DNA of 64,000 nucleotides from Bacillus glycinifermentans (GCF_001042475.2 NZ_LECW02000014.1:1-64000); one strand, 5' to 3'; shown: positions 42,644 through 56,603, counted from the stretch's first letter. Made by a program: numbers and translations. The notes: generated by a model from the letters alone, not told the origin.

Positions 42644-42710
42644 AAATGGAGTCTGTACACGTTTGCTGGTAAAAAGTCTAATCCGGCAAACCCTGGAGGC
42701 TCCATTTTTT
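42644..42710 (+). terminator. Two-tier hairpin terminator
   Basis: Outer stem AAATGGAG (42644-42651) with CTCCATTT (42700-42707), inner stem GTTTGCTGG (42661-42669) with CCGGCAAAC (42683-42691), then TTTTT. It may end gdhA read-through transcripts, which would be antisense to the small Tyr-rich gene. Confidence 0.6.
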
Positions 42711-42886
42711 CTGTCATGAAATATGACAAAATAGTATAAAACGTCGTTTTCTTTGTGTAATCTTTATAGATTACAGAAAAAAATTTTTAATTATTTTTAA
42801 TTTTGAATTTCCTTTTATATCAATCATGTAAGCGTATACAAGTAGATTGATAAATCTAAATTGTCTAATAATTTTAAAAAATACGG

Positions 42887-42914
42887 TTGACACTGTTTGT
42901 AAAGGAGCGTAATA
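42887..42914 (+). promoter_or_regulatory. Promoter upstream of ilvE
   Basis: -35 TTGACA (42887-42892), 16-bp spacer, -10 TAATAT (42909-42914). AT-rich sequence upstream (42,780-42,880) could hold CodY sites, which control ilv-leu genes in B. subtilis. Confidence 0.55.
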
Positions 42915-42973
42915 TGAGTTCAAACAAAAGATCAAATCGCTTTAGAGCTTTTCAATTTTCCCGAGGAATAACG

Positions 42974-43006
42974 GCGGGAAAACGGGTTCCCGCATCATGA
43001 TTTTTT
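42974..43006 (+). promoter_or_regulatory. Possible leader hairpin before ilvE
   Basis: GCGGGAA (42974-42980) pairs with TTCCCGC (42987-42993), with TTTTTT 7 bases further on. The distance to the T run is long for a terminator, so an attenuator role is uncertain. Confidence 0.35.
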
Positions 43007-43051
43007 AATCAGGTAACGCGTTCATTTACAACAGAAAGGTGTGCTAAAAGG

Positions 43052-43966
43052 ATGGGGGACCAGAAAGACCAGTGGATCTTCCTAAACGACAGACTCGTTA
43101 ACAAAGAAGACGCTAAAATATCAGTCTATGATCACGGTTTTTTATACGGTGACGGAGTGTTCGAAGGCATCAGGGTATATGACGGAAACATCTTCAGAAT
43201 GAAGGAGCACATGGACCGCCTGTATGATTCAGCAAGATCCATCCTGCTCGAGATCCCTTATCAGCAGGAGGAACTGACGGATCACGTGCTGAAAACGGTA
43301 GAGAAAAACGGGCTCAAAGATGCTTATATCCGCTTGGTTGTTTCAAGGGGGCCGGGAGATCTCGGACTCGATCCAAACAATTGTTCAGCCCCTAGTGTCA
43401 TCATAATTGTCGAACCATTGGCAATATTCCCGAAACATTTATATGAAACGGGAATTGATATCGTTACGGTGCCGACAAGACGAAACCGGCCGGATGTATT
43501 AAGCCCGAAAGTAAAATCCCTGAATTATTTAAATAATATTCTTGTCCGGATCGAGGCGCGGATGGCCGGGGTCAGCGAAGCGCTTATGCTCAATGATCAA
43601 GGCTATGTTGCCGAAGGTTCTGCGGATAATGTTTTTATTTATAAAAACGGAAAGCTTTTGACGCCGCCGGGATACCTTGGCGCGCTTGAAGGAATCACGC
43701 GCAATGCGATCATCGAAATCGCCGAAGAGCTCGGCTATGAAGTGAAGGAAGAACCGTTTACCCGCCATGATGTATATACGGCGGAGGAAGTGTTTTTGAC
43801 GGGAACCGCTGCCGAAGTCATCGCGGTTGTCAAAGTGGACGGCCGGCAGATCGGAAGCGGAAAGCCGGGAGTCCATACAAACCGGATGCTGGAAAAATTC
43901 CGCGAACGCGTTGTGCGTGAAGGGGAAAAGGTAAACTTTAACGATCAAAGCCTGAGTGTCAGCTGA
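43052..43966 (+). CDS. ilvE: Branched-chain amino acid aminotransferase (IlvE, E. coli type)
   Basis: 304-residue fold-type IV PLP enzyme that makes Ile, Val and Leu from the keto acids using glutamate. PLP Lys155 is in VKSLNYLNN, with the GVFEGIRVYDG start and FLTGTAAEVIAV end. It is about 304 residues, unlike the 356-363-residue YbgE/YwaA used by B. subtilis. It lies directly upstream of the ilv-leu T-box, with only about 20 bp between, and may share the operon promoter. Confidence 0.9.
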   Translation: MGDQKDQWIFLNDRLVNKEDAKISVYDHGFLYGDGVFEGIRVYDGNIFRMKEHMDRLYDSARSILLEIPYQQEELTDHVLKTVEKNGLKDAYIRLVVSRGPGDLGLDPNNCSAPSVIIIVEPLAIFPKHLYETGIDIVTVPTRRNRPDVLSPKVKSLNYLNNILVRIEARMAGVSEALMLNDQGYVAEGSADNVFIYKNGKLLTPPGYLGALEGITRNAIIEIAEELGYEVKEEPFTRHDVYTAEEVFLTGTAAEVIAVVKVDGRQIGSGKPGVHTNRMLEKFRERVVREGEKVNFNDQSLSVS

Positions 43967-43984
43967 ATAAAGATAAACGTAGAA

Positions 43985-44272
43985 GAGGATAAGTAACAGC
44001 GGAAACGCCGTCTGCAGAGAGCCGGGATTGCTGAAAACCGGTGGCGGCCTCCGCTTGCGAACTCCCCTCTGAGTGCCGGTTTGAACGATTCGTCAGAATT
44101 TAGTAGGGCCGGCCGGGTGAACCGAATCGATCACTCGTTATTAAAGCGGATATAGTTATCCATAAGGCGGCCGTAACGGCCGTGAACAAGGGTGGTACCG
44201 CGGAAAGAAAAGCCTTTTCGCCCCTTTGGCCTGCGAGGTAAGCAGCGCCATTGTGGGCGGGAAGGCTTTTTT
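43985..44272 (+). ncRNA. T-box leader of ilv-leu (Leu specifier CTC)
   Basis: The T-box sequence AAGGGTGGTACCGCG is at 44188-44202. A stem I with a GAACTC specifier loop (CTC at 44062-44064) senses tRNA-Leu(GAG). An intrinsic terminator pairs AGCCTT (44211-44216) with AAGGCT (44262-44267), then TTTTTT. Uncharged tRNA-Leu binding favours the antiterminator and expression of ilvB onwards. Confidence 0.93.
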
Positions 44273-44372
44273 AGCTGTAAAGGCATAATGGATGTATGCT
44301 TTGCGGCACATATAAATCAAATCAAAATCAACCTTGAAGTTGTGAGTGATGAACAAATAAGGAGGAAGAAAA

Positions 44373-46097
44373 ATGAGGACGAATGTACAGTTGGATGCAG
44401 ATCATGCCCAATGTACACAAACGATGGCTGGGGCGTCGATGCTGATTGAAGCTTTAAAGCGGGAAAATGTTGAAGTGATCTACGGATATCCTGGCGGGGC
44501 AGTCCTGCCGATTTATGACAAACTTTACGGATCGGGGATGTTTCATGTGTTGACGCGCCATGAGCAAGGCGCGATTCATGCGGCGGAAGGATATGCGAGA
44601 ATTTCCGGGAAGCCTGGCGTCGTGATTGCCACCTCGGGGCCGGGGGCGACCAATCTCGTGACCGGTCTTGCTGATGCAATGATCGATTCATTGCCGCTGG
44701 TCGTGTTTACGGGTCAGGTAGCGACTTCGGTTATCGGATCTGACGCTTTTCAGGAAGCGGATGTGATCGGGATTACGATGCCGATCACAAAGCACAGCTA
44801 CCAGGTACGGGAGGCTGAAGACCTGCCGAGAATTATAAAAGAAGCGTTCCATATCGCGACGACCGGCAGGCCTGGTCCCGTTTTAATCGACATCCCGAAA
44901 GATGTCGCCGGAATCGAAGGGGAATTCAGCTACGACCATGACATTAACCTGCCGGGCTATCAGCCGACAATAGAACCGAATTATCTGCAGCTCAGAAAGC
45001 TTGTGGAAGCGGTCAGCGGAGCGAAAAAGCCGGTTATTTTAGCCGGAGCCGGTGTTTTGCACGGGAAAGCGTCAGAAGAATTGAAAAATTATGTCGAGCA
45101 GCAGCAGATTCCGGTTGCACACACGCTGCTCGGGCTTGGAGGCTTTCCGGCCGACCATCCGCTTTTCCTTGGAATGGCAGGGATGCACGGGACATATGCC
45201 GCGAACATGGCGCTGTATGAATGTGACTTATTAATCAGCATCGGGGCAAGGTTCGATGACAGGGTTACAGGGAATTTGAAACATTTCGCCAAATACGCGA
45301 AAGTCGCCCATATTGACATTGACCCTGCCGAAATCGGCAAAAACGTTCACACGCATATTCCTGTCGTCGGAGACAGCAAGCTCGTTTTAACGGAACTGAT
45401 CAAGCAAAACGGCAAACCGGGAGCTTCTGATGAATGGAAACAACAGCTTGCCGGCTGGAAGAGCGAATATCCTCTCTGGTATGAAGAGAATGCAGCCGAA
45501 GGCTTTAAGCCGCAGAAGCTGATCGAATACATTCATAAATATACGAAGGGCGAAGCCATTGTGACAACAGACGTCGGTCAGCATCAAATGTGGGCCGCAC
45601 AGTTCTATCCGTTCAAAAAAGCCGACAGATGGGTGACCTCAGGCGGTCTCGGCACGATGGGATTCGGACTTCCGGCAGCGATCGGGGCGCAGCTTGCGGA
45701 AAAAGATGCAACGGTTGTCGCCCTCCTCGGAGATGGAGGATTTCAAATGACGCTTCAGGAGCTGGCGGTCATACACGACCTCAACCTTCCGATCAAAGTC
45801 GTCGTGTTAAACAACCACTGTCTCGGCATGGTTCGGCAATGGCAGGAAATCTTTTATGATGAACGCTATTCTCATTCGAAATTTTCGTCGCAGCCGGATT
45901 TTATCAAACTTTCTGAAGCTTACGGCATCAAAGGCGTCCGAATCACATCTGAAGAGGAAGCAAAAGAAAAGCTCGAAGCCGCTTTGACATCGAATGAACC
46001 GATGGTCATCGACGTTCAGGTCGCGCAAGCTGAAAAGGTATTTCCGATGGTTGCACCTGGAAAAGGGCTTCATGAAATGGTGGGGGTGAAACCTTGA
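44373..46097 (+). CDS. ilvB: Acetolactate synthase large subunit
   Basis: 574-residue TPP- and FAD-dependent synthase; it makes acetolactate (Val, Leu) or acetohydroxybutyrate (Ile). The catalytic Glu region is in [13 protein letters not shown] and [15 protein letters not shown]. The TPP-binding motif runs from [14 protein letters not shown] to LNNHCLG. RBS AAGGAGG. It overlaps ilvH by 4 bp. Confidence 0.96.
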   Translation: MRTNVQLDADHAQCTQTMAGASMLIEALKRENVEVIYGYPGGAVLPIYDKLYGSGMFHVLTRHEQGAIHAAEGYARISGKPGVVIATSGPGATNLVTGLADAMIDSLPLVVFTGQVATSVIGSDAFQEADVIGITMPITKHSYQVREAEDLPRIIKEAFHIATTGRPGPVLIDIPKDVAGIEGEFSYDHDINLPGYQPTIEPNYLQLRKLVEAVSGAKKPVILAGAGVLHGKASEELKNYVEQQQIPVAHTLLGLGGFPADHPLFLGMAGMHGTYAANMALYECDLLISIGARFDDRVTGNLKHFAKYAKVAHIDIDPAEIGKNVHTHIPVVGDSKLVLTELIKQNGKPGASDEWKQQLAGWKSEYPLWYEENAAEGFKPQKLIEYIHKYTKGEAIVTTDVGQHQMWAAQFYPFKKADRWVTSGGLGTMGFGLPAAIGAQLAEKDATVVALLGDGGFQMTLQELAVIHDLNLPIKVVVLNNHCLGMVRQWQEIFYDERYSHSKFSSQPDFIKLSEAYGIKGVRITSEEEAKEKLEAALTSNEPMVIDVQVAQAEKVFPMVAPGKGLHEMVGVKP

Positions 46098-46612
46098 AAA
46101 GAATCATTACGCTCACAGTGCTAAATCAAACCGGCGTCTTAAACAGGATCACAGGGCTGTTTACAAAACGGCACTACAACATTGAAAGCATTACGGTGGG
46201 GCACACCGAATCAGAGGGGATCTCCAGAATTACGTTCGTCGTTCATGTGGAAGACGAAAAAGAAATCGAACAGCTGACAAAGCAGCTAAATAAACAGATC
46301 GATGTATTAAAAGTCACGGACATTACGAATCAATCCATCGTCCAACGGGAGCTGGCTTTAATCAGGGTCGTCTCCCCTCCTTCGAGCAGGGCGGAAATCA
46401 ACGGCGTGATCGAACCGTTCCGGGCCACAGTGGTAGACGTCGCCAAGGACAGCGTCGTCGTTCAGGTCACAGGCGAATCAAGCAAAATCGAAGCGCTTAT
46501 TGAACTGCTGAAGCCATACGGGGTCAAAGAGGTTGCCAGAACAGGCACAACGGCTTTTGCAAGAGGTACTCAGCAAAAGCCGGCCTCTATTAAAACAATA
46601 TCTATTGTATAA
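46094..46612 (+). CDS. ilvH: Acetolactate synthase small (regulatory) subunit
   Basis: 172-residue regulatory subunit with an N-terminal ACT domain ([20 protein letters not shown]) that binds valine for feedback inhibition, and a C-terminal ACT-like domain. It overlaps ilvB by 4 bp (TTG start), so the subunits are made in balance. Confidence 0.95.
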   Translation: MKRIITLTVLNQTGVLNRITGLFTKRHYNIESITVGHTESEGISRITFVVHVEDEKEIEQLTKQLNKQIDVLKVTDITNQSIVQRELALIRVVSPPSSRAEINGVIEPFRATVVDVAKDSVVVQVTGESSKIEALIELLKPYGVKEVARTGTTAFARGTQQKPASIKTISIV

Positions 46613-49220
<2,608 letters not shown>

Positions 49221-49247
49221 CAGTGAAAAGGAAGGAGTTTGTTTAAC

Positions 49248-50360
49248 GTGAAAAAACGAATCGCACTTTTGCCAGGTGACGGAATCGGCCCCGAGGTGCT
49301 GGAAGCGGCAGTAGACGTGCTGAAAAGCGTAGCCGAGCATTATCAGCATGATTTCGAATTTGAATACGGTCTGATCGGCGGAGCTGCCATCGATGAGGCG
49401 GGTGTGCCGCTGCCGGAGGAAACAGTCGCCGTCTGCCAAGGAGCGGACGCCATTTTGCTCGGAGCCGTAGGAGGACCGAAATGGGATCAACATCCTTCTG
49501 ACCTGAGGCCGGAAAAAGGGCTCCTCGCCATTCGCAAACAGCTCGATCTTTTCGCTAACTTGAGACCTGTCAAAGTGTTTGAAAGCCTTGCCGAAGCCTC
49601 TCCTTTAAAAAAGGAATATATTAAAGGCGTTGACTTTGTCATCGTCCGCGAGCTGACGGGCGGTCTGTATTTCGGAAAGCCGAGCAGGCAGTACGTCAAT
49701 GAAAACGGTGAGGAAGAAGCCGTTGACACGCTGTTCTATAAAAAATCCGAAATGGAACGGGTCATCAGGGAAGCTTTCCGAATGGCAAAGGGGCGCAAAG
49801 GAAAAGTCACATCCGTCGATAAAGCGAACGTTCTTGAATCAAGCAAGCTGTGGAGAAAGACGGCCGGAGAAGTCGCACAAGAATTTCCTGACGTGAAGCT
49901 TGAGCATATGCTCGTCGACAATGCCGCAATGCAGCTCATCTATCATCCGGGCCAATTTGACATCGTCGTCACTGAAAACATGTTCGGCGATATTTTAAGC
50001 GATGAAGCTTCGATGCTGACCGGATCGCTCGGCATGCTGCCGTCGGCCAGCTTATCAAGTTCAGGCCTCCATCTGTATGAGCCTGTTCACGGGTCTGCTC
50101 CTGACATCGCGGGACAAAACGTCGCCAATCCGCTTGCAGCTATTTTGTCGGCGGCGATGATGCTCCGCACATCATTCGGCCTTGAAACGGAAGCGAAAGC
50201 CGTTGAAATCGCCGTTGATCAAGTGCTCCAGTCCGGAAAAAGGACAAAGGATCTTGCAAAAGGCGGCGAGCATTGTACGACAAAGGCGATCACGGGAGAG
50301 GTTAAAGCAGCACTGGCAGATGACAACGCCATTTCGAACATCATGACCGCCTACGTTTAA
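49248..50360 (+). CDS. leuB: 3-isopropylmalate dehydrogenase
   Basis: 370-residue NAD-dependent oxidative decarboxylase. The GDGIGPEV loop, the RELTGGLYFG loop, the DNAAMQLI metal site and GSAPDIAGQNVANP are present. GTG 49248 is chosen since GAAGGAG at 49,231-49,237 is 10 bp upstream; the frame opens at TTG 49239, too close to that site. Confidence 0.96.
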   Translation: MKKRIALLPGDGIGPEVLEAAVDVLKSVAEHYQHDFEFEYGLIGGAAIDEAGVPLPEETVAVCQGADAILLGAVGGPKWDQHPSDLRPEKGLLAIRKQLDLFANLRPVKVFESLAEASPLKKEYIKGVDFVIVRELTGGLYFGKPSRQYVNENGEEEAVDTLFYKKSEMERVIREAFRMAKGRKGKVTSVDKANVLESSKLWRKTAGEVAQEFPDVKLEHMLVDNAAMQLIYHPGQFDIVVTENMFGDILSDEASMLTGSLGMLPSASLSSSGLHLYEPVHGSAPDIAGQNVANPLAAILSAAMMLRTSFGLETEAKAVEIAVDQVLQSGKRTKDLAKGGEHCTTKAITGEVKAALADDNAISNIMTAYV

Positions 50361-50393
50361 GGAAAACGGATATTGGTAGAGGGAGGAAACAAG

Positions 50394-51812
50394 ATGACGC
50401 CTCGAACGATCATCGAAAAGATTTGGGATCAGCACGTCGTTAAAAAAGGAGAGGGAAAGCCGGACCTTTTGTACATCGATTTGCATTTAATCCATGAGGT
50501 CACTTCACCCCAGGCCTTTGAAGGGCTGAGACAAAAGAAAAGAAAGGTGAGAAGGCCTGAGAATACGTTTGCCACGATGGATCATAACATCCCGACCGTG
50601 AACCGGTTTGAGATGCATGATGAAGTTGCAAAACGGCAAGTCAGCGCGCTTGAACGAAATTGCGCAGAATTCGGCATCCGCCTAGCCGACCTGTCGAGCC
50701 CTGATCAGGGAATCGTCCATGTCATCGGACCTGAGCTCGGTTTAACGCTACCGGGAAAAACGATCGTCTGCGGCGACAGCCATACGTCAACACACGGAGC
50801 GTTCGGCGCGCTTGCATTCGGAATCGGAACGAGCGAGGTCGAGCATGTGCTTTCAACGCAGACGCTTTGGCAGCAAAAACCGAAAACGCTTGAAATCCGT
50901 GTTGACGGTACACTGCAAAAAGGCGTCACGGCAAAAGACGTGATCCTTGCCATCATCGGAAAGTACGGTGTTAAATTCGGCGCCGGCTATGTCATTGAAT
51001 ATACGGGCGAAGTGTTCCGAAACATGTCGATGGACGAACGGATGACCGTCTGCAACATGTCGATCGAAGCCGGGGCAAGGGCTGGGCTTATCGCACCTGA
51101 TGAAACGACGTTTGAATATATTAAAACGAAAAAATATGCGCCAAAAGGCGAAGCGTTTGAAAAGGCTGTCAAGGAATGGGAGTGTCTGAGGACCGATCCG
51201 GGAGCTGTATACGACCGGACGATTGTTCTGGACGGCAATGAGATTTCCCCGATGGTGACATGGGGCATCAATCCGGGAATGGTTCTGCCGGTTGATGAAG
51301 TCATTCCGGGACCTGATGCGTTCGACCAGGAAGACGATAAAAAAGAAGCGCTGCGCGCCTATGAATATATGGGTCTTGAACCATATAAAAAAATCGAAGA
51401 TATTACGATTGAGCACGTGTTTATCGGCTCATGCACGAACTCGCGGCTGACGGATCTCCGCCAGGCGGCCGAGATGATCAAGGGGCAAAAGGTCGCCGAC
51501 GGCGTCAGGGCGATCGTCGTTCCCGGTTCGCAAAGCGTCAAAATCCAGGCGGAAAAAGAAGGCCTTCATGAGATCTTTACCGAGGCCGGCTTCGAATGGA
51601 GAGAATCGGGATGCAGCATGTGCTTGAGCATGAATAACGACGTCGTTCCGGAAGGAGAGCGCTGCGCTTCCACGTCAAACCGGAATTTTGAAGGAAGGCA
51701 GGGCAAGGGAGCAAGAACGCACCTCGTCAGTCCTGCAATGGCGGCGATGGCTGCGATTTTCGGCCGTTTTGTCGATGTCAGAAAGCATTTTAAAGAAAAA
51801 ACAGTCGTGTAA
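50394..51812 (+). CDS. leuC: Isopropylmalate isomerase large subunit
   Basis: 472-residue aconitase-family subunit with [4Fe-4S] ligands in GSCTNSR and GCSMC. It works with LeuD to move the hydroxyl group of isopropylmalate. Start ATG 50394 behind AGGGAGG; the upstream frame to 50373 includes that site. Length equals that of B. subtilis LeuC. Confidence 0.96.
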   Translation: MTPRTIIEKIWDQHVVKKGEGKPDLLYIDLHLIHEVTSPQAFEGLRQKKRKVRRPENTFATMDHNIPTVNRFEMHDEVAKRQVSALERNCAEFGIRLADLSSPDQGIVHVIGPELGLTLPGKTIVCGDSHTSTHGAFGALAFGIGTSEVEHVLSTQTLWQQKPKTLEIRVDGTLQKGVTAKDVILAIIGKYGVKFGAGYVIEYTGEVFRNMSMDERMTVCNMSIEAGARAGLIAPDETTFEYIKTKKYAPKGEAFEKAVKEWECLRTDPGAVYDRTIVLDGNEISPMVTWGINPGMVLPVDEVIPGPDAFDQEDDKKEALRAYEYMGLEPYKKIEDITIEHVFIGSCTNSRLTDLRQAAEMIKGQKVADGVRAIVVPGSQSVKIQAEKEGLHEIFTEAGFEWRESGCSMCLSMNNDVVPEGERCASTSNRNFEGRQGKGARTHLVSPAMAAMAAIFGRFVDVRKHFKEKTVV

Positions 51813-51824
51813 GGGAGTGAAAAG

Positions 51825-52424
51825 ATGGAGCCTTTAAAAACGCATACCGGAAATGCGGCGGTTTTAAACAGAATTAATGTAGATACGGATCAAATCATAC
51901 CGAAACAATTCCTGAAACGGATCGAAAGAACAGGCTACGGCCGCTTCGCATTCTTTGACTGGCGGTACTTGGCGGACGGTACGCCGAATCCGGAGTTCGA
52001 GCTCAACCGGCCCGAATATGAAGGGGCATCGATTTTAATCGCGGGTGAAAACTTCGGCTGCGGCTCCTCGAGGGAGCATGCGCCGTGGGCATTGGACGAC
52101 TACGGCTTTAAAATCATCATCGCGCCGTCGTTTGCCGACATTTTTCATCAAAACTGCTTTAAAAACGGGATGCTGCCGATCCGCCTTCCTTATGACACGT
52201 GGAAGGAGCTTGCTGCACAATATGAACATCAGTCGCTGCCTTTGACAGTCGACCTCGAAAAGCAGACGATTACGGATCACGGAGGGAAGCAGATTGCATT
52301 TGACGTTGATCCGCACTGGAAGGAAATGCTTTTGAACGGCTATGACGAAATCTCATTAACGCTGCTACTGGAAGATGAGATTGAACAATTTGAAAAACAG
52401 AGAAGCTCCTGGCTGCAAATCTAA
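51825..52424 (+). CDS. leuD: Isopropylmalate isomerase small subunit
   Basis: 199-residue swivelling-domain subunit with NFGCGSSREHAPWAL, the LeuD signature. It follows leuC by 12 bp. Last gene of the operon, followed by a strong terminator. Confidence 0.96.
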   Translation: MEPLKTHTGNAAVLNRINVDTDQIIPKQFLKRIERTGYGRFAFFDWRYLADGTPNPEFELNRPEYEGASILIAGENFGCGSSREHAPWALDDYGFKIIIAPSFADIFHQNCFKNGMLPIRLPYDTWKELAAQYEHQSLPLTVDLEKQTITDHGGKQIAFDVDPHWKEMLLNGYDEISLTLLLEDEIEQFEKQRSSWLQI

Positions 52425-52458
52425 AAAAGCTTTCCGATTTTTTTCGGAAGCTTTTTTT
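52423..52458 (+). terminator. ilv-leu operon terminator
   Basis: AAAAAAGCTTTCCGA (52423-52437) pairs with TCGGAAGCTTTTTTT across a T-rich loop. Confidence 0.9.
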
Positions 52459-52547
52459 GCTGGAGGGGGCAGAAACGGTTCTTTCTTGTGTTTAGCGGGC
52501 CGGGTTGGTACACTTGATAAAAATAAGTGCCTGAAAGGAACTTAAGC

Positions 52548-53554
52548 ATGAAGCGTGACAAGAAAAATTCAAAGATCATCCCGTTCCCTAACGTGAAAGA
52601 GCGGTTAGTGCATAAAGGGATGTCCGCCCTAAAAAAAAAAATTACCATGAAGCGCTGCGGCTGTTTTCAGAGGCGAGGAATTACGATGAAGAGGAATCTG
52701 ACATTTATCTCGGAATGGCGATATGCTTTCTGGAAATCGGCGAACTTGAAGAAGCGAGGGGCATCTGCGAAAAAATGCTCAAGGAGGGCCAGGGTCACTA
52801 TTTTACGGTTTTACAGGTCTATATGACGATTTTAATTCAGCTTAGACAGTATGATAAAGTAAAGGAAACGATCGAAGCCGTTCTTGAGGAAAACAAGCTG
52901 CCCCCCGAAAGCGCCGAACAATTTTATAAACTGCTCGATTTCAGCCGCAAGATGACGGAAGAGCCGGAGGCGGAGGACATCATAGAGGATCCGTCAGACG
53001 CCGAGGGCTACGACCGTGAGAAAGTTTTAAACGACACCGGCGAGCAGGTGAAGCTGATCCATGCGCTGAAAGACCGGAATCTCTCGAAATACGCCGGTTT
53101 ATTGAAGACGATCCTGCAGCATCCGAACGGGCATCCGGTCGTAAAGACGATGATCCTTCAGCTCCTGGCCGAGTCGGACTATGAAAAACCGACGCTCGTC
53201 ACAAAATTTGGCGAATCGATGACAATCAATCCGAAAGAAACGGTCAAGCCTGATGACATGCCGATTTTAAAGCACGTCCTGAACGTCCTTGACGATACGC
53301 TCGGGAATGAGAATCCCTCGCTGTATCAGGCCGTTGAAGAATTGTGGCGCAGGCATCTCTATGTGCTGTATCCGTTTCAGCCGAAATACTCGAACCGCGA
53401 GCTTTGGGCCGCCGCGCTTCATAAGGTCGGATATGAAATGCACGGCATCGACATTGACAAAAGTGAGCTTCACATTCTCTATGATTTCAATGACGGACAG
53501 CTTGAAGAAGCGTGCGCGATGATCAAAGACATAGAAGAAATTTCTTACTTGTAA
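52548..53554 (+). pseudogene. ysoA: ysoA (TPR protein), frameshifted at an 11-A run
   Basis: The start reads MKRDKKNSKIIPFPNVKERL, as in YsoA, but after codon CTA 52629 an 11-A run (52631-52641) puts the rest out of frame. The second frame continues NYHEALRLFSEARNYDEEES and on, open to 53554 with TPR-like helices. One more A would restore a protein of about 335 residues (..LKKKNYHEAL..). Either a true frameshift, transcriptional slippage on the A run, or a homopolymer error. The rest of the frame is undamaged. Confidence 0.8.
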
Positions 53555-53557
53555 ATG

Positions 53558-53585
53558 TTGAAAGCAGCAGGCATTGTGTTATAAT
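53558..53585 (+). promoter_or_regulatory. Promoter upstream of tig
   Basis: -35 TTGAAA (53558-53563), 16-bp spacer, -10 TATAAT (53580-53585). A leader of about 195 nt precedes the tig start; I see no named leader element in it. Confidence 0.65.
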
Positions 53586-53785
53586 AAAGTGGTTGCATTT
53601 ATGAAAACGGAAGGCGATTGTTCCGTTTGCCGCTAAAGATTCATTATTTATCTTTGCATACATAATGATGGCTAATGAGGAAGAACTAAGCTAAACGGCA
53701 GGATCACTGTTTTGATGGACGAAGCCGCGTGCTTGTTTTAAAATGGAAAACCGACACAACCTGAATAGATTTTGGAGGGAAACAC

Positions 53786-55060
53786 ATGTCAGTAAAATGG
53801 GAAAAGCAAGAAGGAAACGAAGGCGTTTTAACGGTTGAGGTTGATGCTGATACCTTTAATAAAGCCCTTGACTATGCATTCAAAAAAGTAGTGAAGCAAG
53901 TATCCATTCCTGGATTCCGTAAAGGAAAAGTGCCGCGCGGTTTGTTTGAGCAGCGTTTCGGTGTTGAAGCACTTTATCAGGACGCACTGGACATCCTGCT
54001 TCCTGTCGAATATCCGAAAGCGGTTGAAGAAGCGGGCATTGAGCCTGTTGACCGTCCGGAAATCGACGTTGAGAAAATCGAAAAAGGCGAGAACCTGATC
54101 TTCACTGCGAAAGTAACGGTTAAACCTGAAGTGAAGCTTGGCGAATACAAAGGGCTCGGCGTTGAAAAAGACGATACTGCCGTAACGGATGAAGACGTAC
54201 AAAACGAACTGAAGTCTCTTCAAGAGCGCCAGGCAGAGCTTGTCGTCAAAGAAGACGGAAAAGTAGAAGAAGGAGACACCGTTGTTCTTGATTTCGAAGG
54301 ATTCGTTGACGGCGAAGCTTTCGAAGGCGGAAAAGCGGAGAACTATTCTCTTGAAGTCGGTTCAGGCTCTTTCATTCCGGGCTTTGAAGACCAGCTTGTC
54401 GGACTGGAAGCCGGGGCTGAAAAAGACGTTGAAGTCACATTCCCTGAAGAATATCACGCGGAAGAATTGGCCGGCAAACCAGCCGTCTTCAAAGTGAAAA
54501 TTCACGAAATCAAAGCGAAAGAGCTTCCTGAGCTTGATGACGAGTTCGCGAAAGACGTCGATGAAGAAGTCGAAACGCTTGCCGAACTGACTGAGAAAAC
54601 GAAAAAACGCCTTGAAGAAGCGAAAGAAAACGAAGCGGATGCAAAATTGCGCGAAGAGCTTGTTTTGAAGGCTTCTGAAAATGCTGAGATCGACATTCCT
54701 CAAGCGATGATCGATACAGAGCTTGACCGCATGATGAAAGAATTCGAACAGCGTCTGCAAATGCAAGGCATGAACCTTGATCTTTACTTCCAATTCTCAG
54801 GCCAGGATGAAAACGCGCTGAAAGAGCAAATGAAAGAAGATGCCGAAAAACGCGTAAAATCAAACTTGACGCTTGAAGCTATCGCAAAAGCCGAAGACCT
54901 TCAAGTTTCTGACGAGGAAGTTGAAGAAGAACTTTCTAAAATGGCTGAAGCGTATAACATGCCTGTCGAAAACATCAAACAGGCGATCGGTTCTACAGAC
55001 GGCATGAAAGAGGATTTAAAAATTCGCAAAGCAATTGATTTTCTTGTAGAAAACCGTTAA
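53786..55060 (+). CDS. tig: Trigger factor
   Basis: 424-residue ribosome-bound chaperone and prolyl isomerase. The N-terminal ribosome-binding signature is GFRKGKVPR (residues 43-51), the FKBP-type domain lies about 160-245 ([20 protein letters not shown]), and the C-terminus is a long helical arm domain. RBS TTGGAGG. Confidence 0.96.
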   Translation: MSVKWEKQEGNEGVLTVEVDADTFNKALDYAFKKVVKQVSIPGFRKGKVPRGLFEQRFGVEALYQDALDILLPVEYPKAVEEAGIEPVDRPEIDVEKIEKGENLIFTAKVTVKPEVKLGEYKGLGVEKDDTAVTDEDVQNELKSLQERQAELVVKEDGKVEEGDTVVLDFEGFVDGEAFEGGKAENYSLEVGSGSFIPGFEDQLVGLEAGAEKDVEVTFPEEYHAEELAGKPAVFKVKIHEIKAKELPELDDEFAKDVDEEVETLAELTEKTKKRLEEAKENEADAKLREELVLKASENAEIDIPQAMIDTELDRMMKEFEQRLQMQGMNLDLYFQFSGQDENALKEQMKEDAEKRVKSNLTLEAIAKAEDLQVSDEEVEEELSKMAEAYNMPVENIKQAIGSTDGMKEDLKIRKAIDFLVENR

Positions 55061-55082
55061 TATGTTTCATAATCATAGTTTA

Positions 55083-55121
55083 TATAAAACAGGGCGCGAG
55101 TGTTTCGTGCCTTGTTTTATA
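55083..55121 (+). terminator. tig terminator
   Basis: TATAAAACA.GGGCGCGA pairs with TTCGTGCC.TGTTTTATA (55083-55121), a long near-perfect stem. Confidence 0.85.
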
Positions 55122-55330
55122 CAATTTTGACTTATCGGCCCTTCTTTTGGAAAGGATAGATAATGTCAAGCGGATCAACATACATATTGAATATGCCGGA
55201 AAGGCAAACACAATGTTATCGCCTTTTTGGAAAGTGTGGTAAAATGCAATACATAATGGAACGAATGTTTTACAGCGTGTGTTTCTTTTAACGAAGAAAC
55301 GGATATGACAAGGATATAAGGGGTGAAAGA

Positions 55331-56596
55331 ATGTTTAAATTCAACGAGGAAAAAGGACAATTGAAATGCTCGTTTTGCGGAAAAACCCAAGATCAGGTAC
55401 GCAAGCTTGTCGCCGGACCAGGCGTATATATATGTGATGAGTGCATCGAACTTTGCACTGAGATCGTCGAAGAGGAACTCGGCAATGAAGAAGAAGTGGA
55501 ATTTAAAGATGTTCCGAAACCGCAGGAAATCCGTGAAATTCTTGATGAATACGTAATCGGCCAGGACCAGGCGAAAAAATCCCTTGCCGTGGCCGTTTAC
55601 AATCACTATAAACGGATTAACTCCAACAGCAAAGTGGACGATGTTGAGCTGTCGAAGAGCAACATTTCCATGATCGGACCGACAGGAAGCGGAAAAACGC
55701 TTCTTGCCCAAACGCTTGCACGCATCTTAAATGTGCCGTTTGCGATCGCTGACGCTACCTCCCTGACGGAGGCGGGCTATGTCGGTGAAGACGTGGAAAA
55801 CATTTTGCTGAAGCTGATCCAGGCGGCTGACTATGACGTGGAAAAAGCAGAAAAAGGCATTATCTACATCGATGAAATTGACAAAGTCGCGAGAAAATCG
55901 GAGAACCCTTCGATTACGCGCGATGTTTCAGGTGAAGGCGTCCAGCAGGCGCTTCTGAAAATTCTTGAAGGCACGGTTGCCAGCGTTCCGCCTCAAGGCG
56001 GAAGAAAGCATCCGCATCAAGAATTCATCCAAATTGACACGACCAATATCCTGTTCATCTGCGGCGGGGCTTTTGACGGAATCGAGCAGATTATCAAACG
56101 CCGTCTCGGTCAGAAAGTCATCGGTTTCGGCGCCGACAACAAGCACGAAGACCTTGAGAAAGAAGCGCTGTTGTCCAAAGTGCTTCCTGAAGATTTGCTT
56201 CGCTTCGGCTTAATTCCGGAATTCATCGGCCGGCTTCCGATTATCGCCAGCCTTGAACCGCTTGATGAAAATGCGCTGGTTGAAATTTTGACAAAACCGA
56301 AAAATGCACTTGTAAAGCAATACGCGAAAATGCTTGAACTGGATAATGTGGAGCTTGTCTTCGAAGAGGAAGCACTCAAAGCAATCGCCAAAAAAGCGAT
56401 CGAACGCAAAACAGGTGCGCGCGGCCTTCGTTCCATTATCGAAGGAATCATGCTTGACGTGATGTTTGACCTGCCGTCACGCGACGATATCGAAAAATGC
56501 GTGATTACAGCCGAAACCGTCACTGACGGCGAGCCGCCGCGTCTGATTATGAAAGACGGCACCGTCGCCACCGAAGACAAAAAAACGTCGGCATAA
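55331..56596 (+). CDS. clpX: ATP-dependent Clp protease ATPase subunit ClpX
   Basis: 421-residue AAA+ unfoldase for ClpP. Zinc-binding domain Cys13, Cys16, Cys35, Cys38; Walker A GPTGSGKT at 116-123; Walker [10 protein letters not shown]; the ClpP-docking IGF loop in [22 protein letters not shown]. In B. subtilis it is kept apart from clpP, as here. Confidence 0.97.
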   Translation: MFKFNEEKGQLKCSFCGKTQDQVRKLVAGPGVYICDECIELCTEIVEEELGNEEEVEFKDVPKPQEIREILDEYVIGQDQAKKSLAVAVYNHYKRINSNSKVDDVELSKSNISMIGPTGSGKTLLAQTLARILNVPFAIADATSLTEAGYVGEDVENILLKLIQAADYDVEKAEKGIIYIDEIDKVARKSENPSITRDVSGEGVQQALLKILEGTVASVPPQGGRKHPHQEFIQIDTTNILFICGGAFDGIEQIIKRRLGQKVIGFGADNKHEDLEKEALLSKVLPEDLLRFGLIPEFIGRLPIIASLEPLDENALVEILTKPKNALVKQYAKMLELDNVELVFEEEALKAIAKKAIERKTGARGLRSIIEGIMLDVMFDLPSRDDIEKCVITAETVTDGEPPRLIMKDGTVATEDKKTSA

Positions 56597-56603
56597 TGCT
56601 ACC

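Noticed and set aside
42913-42999. 28-aa leader peptide before ilvE
   Set aside because: ATG 42913 overlaps the best -10 element and the peptide has no run of Leu, Ile or Val codons, so it is not a convincing attenuation peptide.
55163-55291. 42-aa ORF between tig and clpX
   Set aside because: It has a plausible ribosome site but an unusual composition, overlaps the likely clpX promoter region and has no context supporting a gene.
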